A stretch of 63,341 bases of DNA from the NCBI GenBank assembly GCA_017415455.1, contig JAFQGS010000053.1:1-63341 (forward strand). The letters are read 5' to 3'. Of the stretch, positions 47,555-57,176 are shown piece after piece (position 1 is the first letter of the stretch; each line of letters opens with the position of its first letter). The notes below the pieces were generated by a model. The model had not been told where the DNA came from. It made no database searches and worked only from the letters and a program-made list of their open reading frames with translations. This DNA is from Prevotella sp. (GTDB lineage Bacteria > Bacteroidota > Bacteroidia > Bacteroidales > Bacteroidaceae). The translations under genes and the position numbers were made by a program.

Positions 47555-48148
47555 ATGAGCGAGAAGAAAGACAAAATAGAAGAGAACGTGAACAACGAGA
47601 ATAAAACAGAAGAGCAGGAAAAGCAGACAATTGAGGAAAACAACTGCGAGCAAATGGAAAACGGCAACGAAGAGTCTGTAGCAGAGGAAGCGGAGAAGGA
47701 TCCAATGCAGAAAATGCAGGAGGAGCTTGACGCTCTGAGAGACAAATATCTGCGTTCTGTGGCTGAGTTTGACAACTACCGCAAGAGAACACTCAAAGAG
47801 AAAGCTGAGCTTATACTCAATGGTGCGGAGAAAACAGTCCTGGCCATACTACCTGTTCTTGATGACATGGAACGTGCCATAGAGAATGGTGCTAAGACAG
47901 ACGACGCTTCCGTTCTGAAAGAAGGTATGGAACTGATACATCAGAAATTCGGGAAGATTCTTGAAGGTATCGGAGTAAAGAAAATAGACACAGCAGACGC
48001 AGACTTCACCACAGACTACCACGAGGCTATTGCAATGGTTCCTGGCATGGGCGATGACAAGAAGGGCAAGGTTCTTGACTGTGTGCAGACAGGATACACT
48101 CTTAATGAGAAGGTAATACGTCATGCCAAAGTGGCAGTTGGACAATAA
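47555..48148 (+). CDS. grpE: Nucleotide exchange factor GrpE
   Basis: GrpE releases ADP from the Hsp70 chaperone DnaK. The 197-residue protein has a long acidic N-terminal coil (residues 1-60), then ALRDKYLRSVAEFDNYRKRTLKEK at the dimer helix (cited as SVAEFDNYRKRT), and the C-terminal beta domain (YHEAIAMVPG, GYTLNEKVIRHAKVAVG). It lies 88 bases after the ABC-F gene and 30 bases before dnaJ, with which it forms a chaperone pair. dnaK is not in the window. Confidence 0.96.
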   Translation: MSEKKDKIEENVNNENKTEEQEKQTIEENNCEQMENGNEESVAEEAEKDPMQKMQEELDALRDKYLRSVAEFDNYRKRTLKEKAELILNGAEKTVLAILPVLDDMERAIENGAKTDDASVLKEGMELIHQKFGKILEGIGVKKIDTADADFTTDYHEAIAMVPGMGDDKKGKVLDCVQTGYTLNEKVIRHAKVAVGQ

Positions 48149-48178
48149 GGCGTCAGCAATAAAATAAAATCTACAACA

Positions 48179-49333
48179 ATGGCAAAGAGAGACTATTACG
48201 AGGTGCTTGGTGTTAGCAAGACCGCTTCGGAAGACGAGATAAAAAAGGCATATAGAAAAATTGCCATAAAATATCATCCTGACAGAAACCCAGACAATAA
48301 AGAAGCTGAGGAGAAATTCAAAGAGGCCGCAGAGGCGTATGACGTTTTGCACGACCCTCAGAAGCGCCAGCAATACGACCAGTTTGGTTTTGACGGACCA
48401 ATGGGCGGAGGAGGCTTCGGTGGTTTCGGAGGAGGAAGTTTCTCCATGGACGACATATTCTCTATGTTTGGAGATGTCTTTGGTGGCAGAGGTGGATTTG
48501 GAGGCTTTGGCGGTGGACAGCACAGGCCTACGCAGCACAGAGGCTCAGACCTTCGTCTTAAGGTAAGACTATCGCTACAGGAGATATCCACAGGTGTCAC
48601 CAAGAAATTCAAAGTCAAGAGAGACGTACAATGCTCACACTGCAATGGAACAGGCGCAGAGGCTGGTAGCGGCAGCGAGACATGCCCCACATGTCATGGC
48701 AGTGGAGTTGTAACACGTACAACTCAAAGTATGTTTGGACTTATGCAGACGCAAAGTGTATGCCCTACTTGTGGTGGAGAAGGTACTGTCATAAAGAACA
48801 AATGCAAGGAATGTGGTGGCAACGGTGTCGTAAAAGGCGAAGAAGTTGTTGAAATTAAGATACCAGCCGGAGTTGCAGAGGGTATGGTTGTAAACGTTCC
48901 AGGCAAAGGAAACGCCGGGAAACGTAATGGCATAGCCGGAAACATACAGGTTTACATTGAAGAAGAGCCAAACGACACTTTCATACGTGATGAGAACAAC
49001 CTTATATATAACCTGCTTCTTGACTTCCCGACAGCGGCCTTAGGCGGCAATGTGGAAATCCCCACTATAGAAGGGAACAAAGTGAGAATCAAGATTGAAC
49101 CGGGAACACAGCCCGGCAAGACACTCCGGCTAAGGGGCAAGGGTCTCCCTGCTGTTCAGGGTTATGGCAGAGGAACAGGCGATCTTGTTGTGAATATCAG
49201 CGTGTATGTTCCTAAAGAACTGAGTAAGGATGAGAAGAAGGCTCTTGAACAAATGCAGAAAAGCGACAACTTCAAGGGTGACAATGCCACAAAACGTACT
49301 ATATTCCAACGCTTCAGGAACTACTTCAATTAG
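48179..49333 (+). CDS. dnaJ: Chaperone DnaJ
   Basis: DnaJ delivers unfolded proteins to DnaK and triggers its ATPase. The 384-residue protein has the J domain (residues 1-70, HPD motif in [10 protein letters not shown]), a Gly/Phe-rich segment (about 75-125), and four zinc repeats CxxCxGxG ([32 protein letters not shown]). The C-terminal substrate-binding domains complete it. This is a class A DnaJ. It follows grpE by 30 bases. Confidence 0.97.
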   Translation: MAKRDYYEVLGVSKTASEDEIKKAYRKIAIKYHPDRNPDNKEAEEKFKEAAEAYDVLHDPQKRQQYDQFGFDGPMGGGGFGGFGGGSFSMDDIFSMFGDVFGGRGGFGGFGGGQHRPTQHRGSDLRLKVRLSLQEISTGVTKKFKVKRDVQCSHCNGTGAEAGSGSETCPTCHGSGVVTRTTQSMFGLMQTQSVCPTCGGEGTVIKNKCKECGGNGVVKGEEVVEIKIPAGVAEGMVVNVPGKGNAGKRNGIAGNIQVYIEEEPNDTFIRDENNLIYNLLLDFPTAALGGNVEIPTIEGNKVRIKIEPGTQPGKTLRLRGKGLPAVQGYGRGTGDLVVNISVYVPKELSKDEKKALEQMQKSDNFKGDNATKRTIFQRFRNYFN

Positions 49334-49392
49334 AAAAGCAGTGAGGCTATAACGTTGTTACTGACTTTAATCACACTTTCACTCTTATTGAT

Positions 49393-50688
49393 ATGACATA
49401 CGAGGAGACAGTAGAATACCTATACAACAGCACTCCGATGTTTCAAAGCATCGGAGCTGCTGCATATAAGGAAGGTCTTGAAACAACATTGCTTCTTGAC
49501 GAGCATTTCGGTCATCCTCATAAGAGCTATAGGACCATTCATGTGGCGGGTACAAATGGTAAAGGTTCTTGCTCCCACACCCTGGCTGCAATACTTCAGT
49601 CCCAGGGTTACAAGGTTGGACTTTTCACGTCTCCTCATCTTCTCAGTTTCCGCGAGAGAATAAAGGTTAACGGAGTGGAGATAAGCAAAGAGAGAGTTGT
49701 GGAATTTGTTGAGAGAGAGAGATGTTTCTTCGAACCTCTTCATCCAAGTTTCTTTGAGTTGACAACCGCCCTCGCTCTGAAATATTTTGAGGAAGAGAAG
49801 GTTGACATAGCTGTCATAGAGGTAGGGTTAGGGGGAAGACTCGACTGCACCAACATAATAACCCCTATCCTCTCTATTATTACTAATATAAGTTACGATC
49901 ACACACAGTTTCTTGGCTCCACACTCGAAGAGATTGCGGCCGAGAAAGCCGGCATCATGAAGCATAATGTACCTGCGCTTATTGGCGAGTGTTCCGATAA
50001 ACTCAGACTTGTCTTTCAGGAAAAAGCACGCGAACATGGCGCAAAACTGTATTTTGCAGAGGACAACTGCATCATACAAGATGTATGTATGACTGACAAC
50101 ATGCTGAGATATGGCACAAAGAGATATGCCACTTTGCTCGGTGAGCTTATTGGAACATACCAGATAAAAAACACCAACACAATACTTAATGCCGTGGAGA
50201 TATTAGCAAACAGCATTGAGATAAGCGAGGAAAGTGTCAGAAATGGTGTCGGCAACGTCAGCAAACTAACAGGTCTGCTTGGCCGTTGGCAGAAAATACA
50301 GGAGATGCCTCTTGTCATCTGCGACACAGGCCATAATATTGGCGGCTGGGAGTATATCAGCGAGCAGATTAAGGCACAGGAGTGCAGGACACTAAGAATA
50401 ATCTTCGGTATGGTTGACGACAAGGACATAGACAGTGTCATGGCCCTTCTGCCCACCAATGCTGTATATTATTTCACCAAGGCAAGCACCAAGAGGGCTG
50501 TCAACGAGATAGCAATACAAGAGAAAGGTGCATCACATGGTCTTCTTGGCAAGGCATATCCTTCAGTTATTGATGCCTACAGAGCAGCCATTACAGATGC
50601 CGACAAGGAGGATTTTGTTTTTGTTGGCGGTAGCAGTTATATCGTGTCTGATTTTCTTGAACATTGCCTGCAGCTGCACAAAGACTAA
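49393..50688 (+). CDS. folC: Folylpolyglutamate/dihydrofolate synthase
   Basis: FolC adds glutamate to dihydropteroate and to folates using ATP. The 431-residue Mur-ligase-fold protein has the P-loop GTNGKGS at 53-59, FTSPHLLSFRERI, the metal-binding EVGLGGRLDCTNII, and the C-terminal VICDTGHNIGGWEYI. Length is usual. The gene lies 59 bases after dnaJ on the same strand. Confidence 0.95.
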   Translation: MTYEETVEYLYNSTPMFQSIGAAAYKEGLETTLLLDEHFGHPHKSYRTIHVAGTNGKGSCSHTLAAILQSQGYKVGLFTSPHLLSFRERIKVNGVEISKERVVEFVERERCFFEPLHPSFFELTTALALKYFEEEKVDIAVIEVGLGGRLDCTNIITPILSIITNISYDHTQFLGSTLEEIAAEKAGIMKHNVPALIGECSDKLRLVFQEKAREHGAKLYFAEDNCIIQDVCMTDNMLRYGTKRYATLLGELIGTYQIKNTNTILNAVEILANSIEISEESVRNGVGNVSKLTGLLGRWQKIQEMPLVICDTGHNIGGWEYISEQIKAQECRTLRIIFGMVDDKDIDSVMALLPTNAVYYFTKASTKRAVNEIAIQEKGASHGLLGKAYPSVIDAYRAAITDADKEDFVFVGGSSYIVSDFLEHCLQLHKD

Positions 50689-50896
50689 TATCAATAACCT
50701 ACAATTATCCTACAAATTATAACGTTAAAGTTATATTTTTTTATTATCGTTCGTTTTTCTCATTTTTTTTCGGTTATTTTGCATTTTAGAGAGCATATAA
50801 GGCATGAATGACCAATAAGGTACAAAATACCAGCAAGGTTCACAAGTCATATAAATTCCATAAGACATGTAACATTAAACTTAATACTAAATAATT

Positions 50897-51979
50897 ATGA
50901 ACGAGACACAATTTATTTGCGGTCTGAAGAAAGAAGACTTCCAGGCTGTGGTAGATGGGAAACAAACAGATTTGTACATTCTGAAAAACGCGAAAGGATG
51001 CGAGGTGGCTATATCTAACTTTGGTGGCGCAATTGTGGCTATCATGGTACCAGACAGAGACGGAAACTTCGCTAATGTCATTCAAGGAAAAGACAACATA
51101 AACGATTTGGTAAACAACCCAGAGCCTTATCTCTCTACTCTTATAGGACGTTATGGCAATAGAATAAACAAGGGCACATTCCAACTTAACGGCAAAGAAT
51201 ATCAACTGGAGAAGAATGACGGCGAGAATTCCTTGCATGGTGGCACGAATGGATTCCACCGCCGCGTGTGGGATGCTTACCAGCTGGGCGACAATACCCT
51301 TATCCTCAACTATGTCTCTGCCTACGGCGAGGAAGGATTTACGGGTGAGGTGAAGGTGACTGTGGAATACACTTTCACAAACGATAATGAGCTTATTATT
51401 GAGTATCTCGCCACAACAAACAAGAAAACTATCATCAATCTTACGCATCACGGATATTTCAGCCTTTCTGGTATTGCCGATCCTACTCCTACTATAGAGA
51501 ACATGGAGTGTGAGATAAACGCTGACTTCTATCTTCCAATAGACAGTACGGCTATTCCTACGGGCGAGATACGCTTTGTCGAGGGAACGCCTATGGATTT
51601 CCGCACTGCAAAGGTCATCGGCAAGGATATTGACGCAGAAGATGAGCAGATTAAGCACGGCAACGGATATGACCACTGTTACGTGCTTAACAAAAAGGAA
51701 GAAGGCGAACTGAGTTTTGCGGCAAGAGTAACAGACCCGGCAAGTGGCAGAACTATGGAGGTGTACACCACTGAACCAGGCATGCAGTTGTACACAGACA
51801 ACTGGGGAACAGGACAAAAAGGTCAGCATGGAGCAACATTCCCCAAGAGAAGTGCTATATGCTTAGAATGCCAGCACTTCCCAGACACCCCGAACAAGCC
51901 TTATTTCCCTTCTGTAATCCTCAAACCACAAGGACAATATAAGCAGAAGACAGTATATAAATTCGGAATTAATCAATAA
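50897..51979 (+). CDS. galM: Aldose 1-epimerase (cytoplasmic)
   Basis: GalM interconverts the alpha and beta anomers of galactose and other aldoses before phosphorylation. The 360-residue protein has no signal peptide, so it acts in the cytoplasm. It shows IGRYGNRINKGTFQLNGKEYQL (cited as GRYGNRINKG), the catalytic His in NLTHHGYFSLSG and the Glu in AICLECQHFPDTPNKP. It precedes galK by 79 bases and serves galactose entry into the Leloir pathway. Confidence 0.94.
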   Translation: MNETQFICGLKKEDFQAVVDGKQTDLYILKNAKGCEVAISNFGGAIVAIMVPDRDGNFANVIQGKDNINDLVNNPEPYLSTLIGRYGNRINKGTFQLNGKEYQLEKNDGENSLHGGTNGFHRRVWDAYQLGDNTLILNYVSAYGEEGFTGEVKVTVEYTFTNDNELIIEYLATTNKKTIINLTHHGYFSLSGIADPTPTIENMECEINADFYLPIDSTAIPTGEIRFVEGTPMDFRTAKVIGKDIDAEDEQIKHGNGYDHCYVLNKKEEGELSFAARVTDPASGRTMEVYTTEPGMQLYTDNWGTGQKGQHGATFPKRSAICLECQHFPDTPNKPYFPSVILKPQGQYKQKTVYKFGINQ

Positions 51980-51989
51980 AAAAGCAACA

Positions 51990-52031
51990 GGTCTGAAGTT
52001 CTGCCGAGATGAGAGCGCAGAACCTCAGACC
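51990..52031 (+). promoter_or_regulatory. Stem-loop between galM and galK
   Basis: GGTCTGAAGTTCTGC pairs with GCAGAACCTCAGACC (one mismatch) across a 12-base loop. There is no T-run. It may be an mRNA processing or attenuation element that sets unequal expression of the two genes. Confidence 0.6.
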
Positions 52032-52058
52032 CTTATCTTTAAAATAACAACTAATAAT

Positions 52059-53216
52059 ATGGAAATCGAACACGTAAGAAGCCGTTTCATCAAACACTTT
52101 GACGGTAAGACTGGCAACATATACACATCACCAGGCAGAATAAATCTCATAGGCGAGCACACCGATTTCAATGGTGGTTTCGTATTCCCTGGAGCAGTGG
52201 ATAAAGGTATAATGGCTGAATTAAGACCTAATGGCGCAAACACTATCATGTGTTACTCTATTGACCTTAAGGACAGAGTAGAGTTTAAGGTTGACGACCC
52301 ACAAGGACCACGCACCAGTTGGGCACGTTACATATATGGCATTGTACAGGAAATGAGGAAGTTAGGTGTTGACGTTAAAGGTTTCAATACAGCCTTTGCT
52401 GGTGACGTACCTCTTGGAGCGGGCATGTCTTCCTCAGCAGCACTCGAGAGTTGTTTCGCATACGCTCTGAACGACCTGTTCGGTGACAACAAGATAAGTA
52501 AGTGGGACATGGTGCTTGCCGGTCAGGCCACAGAGCACAATTACTGCGGCGTCAAGTGCGGTATAATGGATCAGTTCGCATCTGTCTTCGGAAAGACTGG
52601 ACAGTTGATGTGTCTTGACTGCAACAGCCGTGAGTTCAACTATTTCCCGTTTGACCCTCAGGGCTATAAATTAGTGCTCATCAACTCAATGGTGAAACAC
52701 GAACTGGCTTCTTCTGCATACAACGACAGAAGAAAGAACTGCGAGAACACCGTTGCTGCACTGCAAAAAGCATATCCAGAAAAAGAAATCAAGACTCTTC
52801 GCGACGCCACATGGGAAATGCTTGACGCTGTTAAGAACGATGTGAGCGACGAGGACATGAAACGTTCAAGATATGTCCTCGCAGAAAAAGACAGGGTGCT
52901 TGCCGTGTGCGAGGCTCTGAAAAGAGGTGATTACCAAGAGGTTGGTAAGAAGATGTATGAGACACACGAGGGACTTAGCAACGAGTATGAGGTATCTTGC
53001 GAGGAACTGGACTTCCTTAATGACATAGCCAAAGAATGCGGCGTATGCGGCTCAAGAATGATGGGCGGAGGCTTTGGTGGATGCACAATAAATCTTGTCA
53101 AGGAGGATTTATATGACACGTTCATCAGCACCATCAAAGAGAGATACAAGGAGAAATATGATAAAGTGCCCGAGGTTTACGATGTGGTGATAAGTGACGG
53201 AGCAAGGAAACTCTAA
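52059..53216 (+). CDS. galK: Galactokinase
   Basis: GalK phosphorylates alpha-D-galactose with ATP. The 385-residue GHMP kinase has the galactokinase signature GRINLIGEHTDFNGGFVFP near residue 27, the ATP loop PLGAGMSSSAALES near 118, and the C-terminal GGGFGGCTINLV. Length is usual. In many Bacteroidetes a sugar transporter gene lies beside galM and galK; none is present here. A terminator follows 75 bases after the stop. Confidence 0.96.
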   Translation: MEIEHVRSRFIKHFDGKTGNIYTSPGRINLIGEHTDFNGGFVFPGAVDKGIMAELRPNGANTIMCYSIDLKDRVEFKVDDPQGPRTSWARYIYGIVQEMRKLGVDVKGFNTAFAGDVPLGAGMSSSAALESCFAYALNDLFGDNKISKWDMVLAGQATEHNYCGVKCGIMDQFASVFGKTGQLMCLDCNSREFNYFPFDPQGYKLVLINSMVKHELASSAYNDRRKNCENTVAALQKAYPEKEIKTLRDATWEMLDAVKNDVSDEDMKRSRYVLAEKDRVLAVCEALKRGDYQEVGKKMYETHEGLSNEYEVSCEELDFLNDIAKECGVCGSRMMGGGFGGCTINLVKEDLYDTFISTIKERYKEKYDKVPEVYDVVISDGARKL

Positions 53217-53290
53217 ATAAGTCCGCACCAATCAGGTTAATCAACCAAAGGAATTTGACTAAACCCGGAATGAGATATTGGACATCTATA

Positions 53291-53378
53291 GAAAGAAGCC
53301 TTCAAACGTACTGTTTGGAGGCTTCTTTCACTCCATTTGGAGGTTTCATTCACTTCGTTTGGAGGCTTTCAAACATGA
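53291..53378. repeat. Four 22-base blocks including a terminator hairpin
   Basis: Three direct units begin at 53313, 53335 and 53357 ((G/A)TTTGGAGG(C/T)TT), exactly 22 bases apart. The 22 bases before them (53291-53312) carry the same sequence inverted. The sequence differs from the AAGTAT arrays but the period is the same. The remaining 53379-53952 has no supported gene. Confidence 0.85.
53292..53328 (+). terminator. galK terminator formed by inverted repeat units
   Basis: AAAGAAGCCTTCAAAC pairs over 16 bases (one G:U) with GTTTGGAGGCTTCTTT around a 5-base loop. The right arm is at the same time the first half of a tandem repeat unit. Confidence 0.75.
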
Positions 53379-53522
53379 AACACCAAACGAGGATGTGTCA
53401 AAAATGGAGTGCCTGCAGAAGCAGACTGTAAAGCCCAAAGACCGATTGGGGTTAACTTCTCAAAATGCCATCCTTTACCTCAAATTATTCATCTAAAAGG
53501 CATCAAAATCATTAAGAAAACG

Positions 53523-53638
53523 CTTGTTTTGCCGTTTTTCTCGTTATCGGCACCGCATTCATGGTATTTGAGAGTCTCTTTTCCGACCGCAAAATCATGG
53601 AACGTGCCATTTGACAGTTTTCTTTGCTGTAAAACAAG
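53523..53638. repeat. Possible short dispersed element
   Basis: A 116-base stretch is bounded by the inverted 8-mers CTTGTTTT (53523-53530) and AAAACAAG (53631-53638). It has no coding signal. It reminds me of a non-coding element repeated in Prevotella genomes, but this is from memory and not shown by the window, where it occurs once. Confidence 0.35.
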
Positions 53639-53838
53639 TATAATTTATATTAAATTTTCATCTATCTACAAGGCAAATAAGACCATTGAGAGTTGAATCA
53701 TTCATTTCATAAGTCCACAAACAAACTCCCCTACATCCACAACTTTACACCATGCAACTGTGGCGAAATCACCGGCAGACTTAAAGCACAACAACACTAC
53801 TTTTCAAACCAAGTTAAATTCAAAAAGCAAGCATAAAA

Positions 53839-53877
53839 GTGTAAAATAAACACATATCATTAAAATGTATGCATTTT
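53839..53877. promoter_or_regulatory. Candidate operator palindromes
   Basis: Two palindromes, GTGT-7 bases-ACAC (53839-53853) and AAAATG-4 bases-CATTTT (53862-53877), lie 26-70 bases ahead of a -7-like TACCTTTA (53903-53910) that precedes the arabinose operon. They are candidates for AraR binding; neither is proven. Confidence 0.35.
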
Positions 53878-53952
53878 ATTAACGTTTTATAAAAAAAATA
53901 TGTACCTTTACGGCAATATTTCTATCAGACATAACAGACAAACATTATTAAC

Positions 53953-55146
53953 ATGCATAAATACAAAATGAGAAACCTTAAAACTATTATTATGGGTACA
54001 TGCATGGCTGGTTTAGCACTCATGTCATGCCAACAACAAAGCGATACCCAACTTACAGTATCAGGACTCGACCCAATGGCATTCGATACTGTCATCAGCG
54101 AGAAGCAAGTTAAGCTTTACACTCTTAAGAACAGCAACGGCATGGAGGTGTGCATAACCAACTATGGCGGAAGAGTGGTGTCTCTGGTGGTGCCTGACAA
54201 AGACGGCAAACCGACAGACGTGGTACTCGGCTTTGACAACATCGCACAATATGCCGACACACTCAACTCTCCAAGCGACTACGGATCTTCTGTAGGAAGA
54301 TATGCCAACCGCATCAACCAAGGAAGGATAACGGTTGACGGCAAAGAATACCAGCTCACACAAAATGACGGGAAGCACTGCCTGCACGGCGGTGGGACCA
54401 CAGGATGGATGAACAAGGTGTATGACGCAGAGCAGATTGGCGACTCTATACTGAAGCTTTCGTTGGTTTCTCCTGACGGCGACAATGGTTTCCCTGGCGA
54501 GGTTAAGGTTACAACAACCTATAAGGTGACTGCAGACAACATGCTGGACATCGTTTTTGAAGGCGAGACAGACAAGGAAACCATCATTAACATGACAAAC
54601 CACAACTACTACAACCTTAACGGTGACCTCTCAAAGGTGGGCACAGACATGATTCTTTATGTAAACGCAGATAATTTCACACCGTCTGACGCCACATACA
54701 TGACAACGGGTGAGATCGTTTCTGTAGAAGGCACACCGATGGACTTCCGCACACCTCATGCAATAGCTGACAGCATCAACTCCGACTATCAGCAGATAAA
54801 GAACGCAACAGGCTATGACCACAACTGGTGCCTGAACACATATAAGGACGGCAAGGGTGACGACACTCAGGTATGCGCCTCGCTCTATTCTCCAACAACA
54901 GGTATCTTCATGGAGATGTACACAAACGAGCCAGGTGTTCAAGTTTATACAGCCAACTTCCAAGGCGTTGGCCGCGATGCCGACATTATCCGCAAGCACG
55001 GCATTAAGTATCCAAAGCATGTAAGCGTTTGCTTGGAAAGCCAGAAATATCCAGACTCTCCAAACAAGCCAGAGTGGGTTCAGCCTACATTGAAGCCAGG
55101 CGAAAAGTATTACAGCCGCGCTGCTTACAAATTCTCAATAAAATAA
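53953..55146 (+). CDS. galM: Aldose 1-epimerase lipoprotein
   Basis: The 397-residue protein is a second GalM-type mutarotase, but it carries a lipoprotein signal (TIIMGTCMAGLALMSC, lipobox LMSC), so it acts in the periplasm or at the outer membrane. Family parts are VGRYANRINQGRI, the catalytic His in NMTNHNYYNL and the Glu in SVCLESQKYPDSPNKP. It is the first gene of the arabinose operon and probably converts released sugar to the anomer taken up by the next gene's symporter. A start at MRNLK (six codons in) is possible. Confidence 0.93.
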   Translation: MHKYKMRNLKTIIMGTCMAGLALMSCQQQSDTQLTVSGLDPMAFDTVISEKQVKLYTLKNSNGMEVCITNYGGRVVSLVVPDKDGKPTDVVLGFDNIAQYADTLNSPSDYGSSVGRYANRINQGRITVDGKEYQLTQNDGKHCLHGGGTTGWMNKVYDAEQIGDSILKLSLVSPDGDNGFPGEVKVTTTYKVTADNMLDIVFEGETDKETIINMTNHNYYNLNGDLSKVGTDMILYVNADNFTPSDATYMTTGEIVSVEGTPMDFRTPHAIADSINSDYQQIKNATGYDHNWCLNTYKDGKGDDTQVCASLYSPTTGIFMEMYTNEPGVQVYTANFQGVGRDADIIRKHGIKYPKHVSVCLESQKYPDSPNKPEWVQPTLKPGEKYYSRAAYKFSIK

Positions 55147-55182
55147 TAACATCTTAAATAATATAAAAAACTACAAAACAAA

Positions 55183-57126
55183 ATGGAAACAATAAAACAA
55201 GCGTTAGCAAACAATGGATTCCAAACGATAGACTATATAGTATTTGCAGCCTATATTGTTATTCTCGTTGGTTTGGGTATGTTCCTTTCACGCAAGAAGG
55301 ACGGCAAAGAACAATCATCTACCGACTATTTCCTCGCAGGTAATACTCTTACATGGTGGGCAGTAGGAGCTTCTCTGATTGCAGCAAACATTTCTGCAGA
55401 GCAGTTTATCGGTATGTCTGGTTCGGCATACGTTTCTGGTATCGCAATGGCAGCTTATGAACTTATGGCTGCAGCAACACTTATCGTAGTGGGTAAATTC
55501 CTGTTGCCACTTATGATTAAGAAAAAGGTATATACCATTCCACAGTTCCTTAGCGACCGCTACAACTGGGGTGTAGGTCTTGCTTTCTCTATCTTCTGGT
55601 TGTTCCTTTATGTTTTCATCAACCTTACTTCTGTTGCTTGGCTCGGCGCATTGGCTATCAAGCAAATTCTTGGTTTGCCAACAATCGCAGGCGTCATCCT
55701 TGGCATGCAGGTTGATATGACATTGCTCACAATCATTCTTTTCTTCTTTGTAATTGCTGGTATCTATTCTATCTACGGTGGTCTTGCATCTGTTGCGTGG
55801 ACAGACGTTATGCAGGTTACATTCCTCGTAGGTGGTGGTCTTATCACTGCATACGCAGCCCTTGACGTTATCGCTTCTGATCTTGACATTAGCGGTGGCG
55901 CTTTTGGAGCATTGAGTGAAATCTATACCAACTTGATTGAAAATCCTGACGACAAGCATTTCAACCTTGTTGTTACCCGTAATGAAGCGTTGTATCCCAA
56001 TATTACAAACGACCCATACTTTGACATTCCAGGTATCGTAGTTATCGTTGGTGCTCTTTGGCTCACCAACCTTGGTTACTGGGGTTTCAACCAGTACATC
56101 ATCCAGAAGGGTCTTGCAGCAAAGTCACTTGCTGAGGCTAAGAAGGGTATGATTTTCGCAGCATTCCTTAAGATTTTGATTCCATTCATCGTTTGTATTC
56201 CAGGTGTTTGTGCATATTTTATCATGACATCTCCAGAGTGTGCAGACCTTAAGGCAAGTCTTGCCGGTTCTCTCGACCGTCCTGACGATGCTTATCCATT
56301 CCTTATCCGCAACTTCACCCCAGCATTTGTCAAGGGTCTTTCATTCGCCGCTCTTGCAGCTGCTGTAATTTCTTCACTTGCTTCTATGTTCAACTCAACT
56401 TCTACTATCTTCACAATGGATATCTATAAGAAGTTCTTCAACAAGAACGCATCTGAGAAGAAGTTGGTTAACGTGGGCCGTATGACATCTTTGGCGGCTC
56501 TTGTGCTTGCTCTCGTTGCTGTTTACCCAATCATGGGTGGTGCAGATCAGGCATTCCAGGTTATTCAAGAGTATTCTGGATTCGTATACCCAGGTATCGT
56601 AGTTATCTTTGGTCTTGGTCTGTTGTGGAAGCGCGCTTCTGGCACAGCTGCCGTTGTTGCCGCTATCGGTACATTCGTATTCTCAATCCTCTTCAAGTTC
56701 CTGTTGCCAGACGTACCATTCCTATTGCGCATGGGATACGTATTCGCATGTCTGGTCGTATTGTTCTTCGGAATATCATTCATGAGCAAGAAAACCGTTA
56801 AGGCAGAAGAGCTTGACGAGCATACAATTAAGACTCAGTTGAAGTGGGCAACAATATTATTCGCATCAAGTGCAGTATGTTTCATCATTGGTATCATCTC
56901 GTTCTTCAGTGACGCAATGATGGCATACGGATTTGAGGCTATATTCTTCCTCGCACTGATGCTTCTGGTACTGGCAATCTATCTGCGCTCAAATGCGAAG
57001 GATACTGTTGAGGATCCGAAATCAATTGGTGTTGATATTGCAATATTCAAGACAGACAAGGCATTCAACATCGGCGCAATTGGTGTTGTTGTTCTCCTCA
57101 TAATTCTTTACTGGGCGCTTTGGTAA
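55183..57126 (+). CDS. Sodium/solute symporter (SSS family)
   Basis: This 647-residue inner membrane protein has about 14-15 helices and belongs to the SglT-type sodium:sugar symporters. It shows STDYFLAGNTLTWWAVGASLIAANISAEQFIGMSGSAY (cited as TDYFLAGNTLTWWAVGAS), the sodium-binding helix AAVISSLASMFNSTSTIFTMD, and IYSIYGGLASVAWTDV. Its place between the periplasmic mutarotase and araR, matching the Bacteroides arabinose operon, makes L-arabinose the likely substrate. That assignment is by context. Confidence 0.92.
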   Translation: METIKQALANNGFQTIDYIVFAAYIVILVGLGMFLSRKKDGKEQSSTDYFLAGNTLTWWAVGASLIAANISAEQFIGMSGSAYVSGIAMAAYELMAAATLIVVGKFLLPLMIKKKVYTIPQFLSDRYNWGVGLAFSIFWLFLYVFINLTSVAWLGALAIKQILGLPTIAGVILGMQVDMTLLTIILFFFVIAGIYSIYGGLASVAWTDVMQVTFLVGGGLITAYAALDVIASDLDISGGAFGALSEIYTNLIENPDDKHFNLVVTRNEALYPNITNDPYFDIPGIVVIVGALWLTNLGYWGFNQYIIQKGLAAKSLAEAKKGMIFAAFLKILIPFIVCIPGVCAYFIMTSPECADLKASLAGSLDRPDDAYPFLIRNFTPAFVKGLSFAALAAAVISSLASMFNSTSTIFTMDIYKKFFNKNASEKKLVNVGRMTSLAALVLALVAVYPIMGGADQAFQVIQEYSGFVYPGIVVIFGLGLLWKRASGTAAVVAAIGTFVFSILFKFLLPDVPFLLRMGYVFACLVVLFFGISFMSKKTVKAEELDEHTIKTQLKWATILFASSAVCFIIGIISFFSDAMMAYGFEAIFFLALMLLVLAIYLRSNAKDTVEDPKSIGVDIAIFKTDKAFNIGAIGVVVLLIILYWALW

Positions 57127-57132
57127 CACACT

Positions 57133-57160
57133 TATACGGGTTGCTACGGCAGCCCGTATA
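57133..57160 (+). promoter_or_regulatory. UACG-tetraloop hairpin before araR
   Basis: TATACGGGTTGC pairs with GCAGCCCGTATA (one G:U) around TACG closed by C-G, a very stable RNA tetraloop. It starts seven bases after the symporter stop and precedes araR by 16 bases. Confidence 0.65.
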
Positions 57161-57176
57161 TATTTTGACATAAAAG

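Noticed and set aside
47555..49333. A complete dnaK operon
   Set aside because: Only grpE and dnaJ are present; the genes before and after are an ABC-F protein and folC.
53278..53696. Two reading frames of 72 and 95 residues
   Set aside because: They cover the galK terminator, the 22-base array and the putative dispersed element; no coding character is seen.
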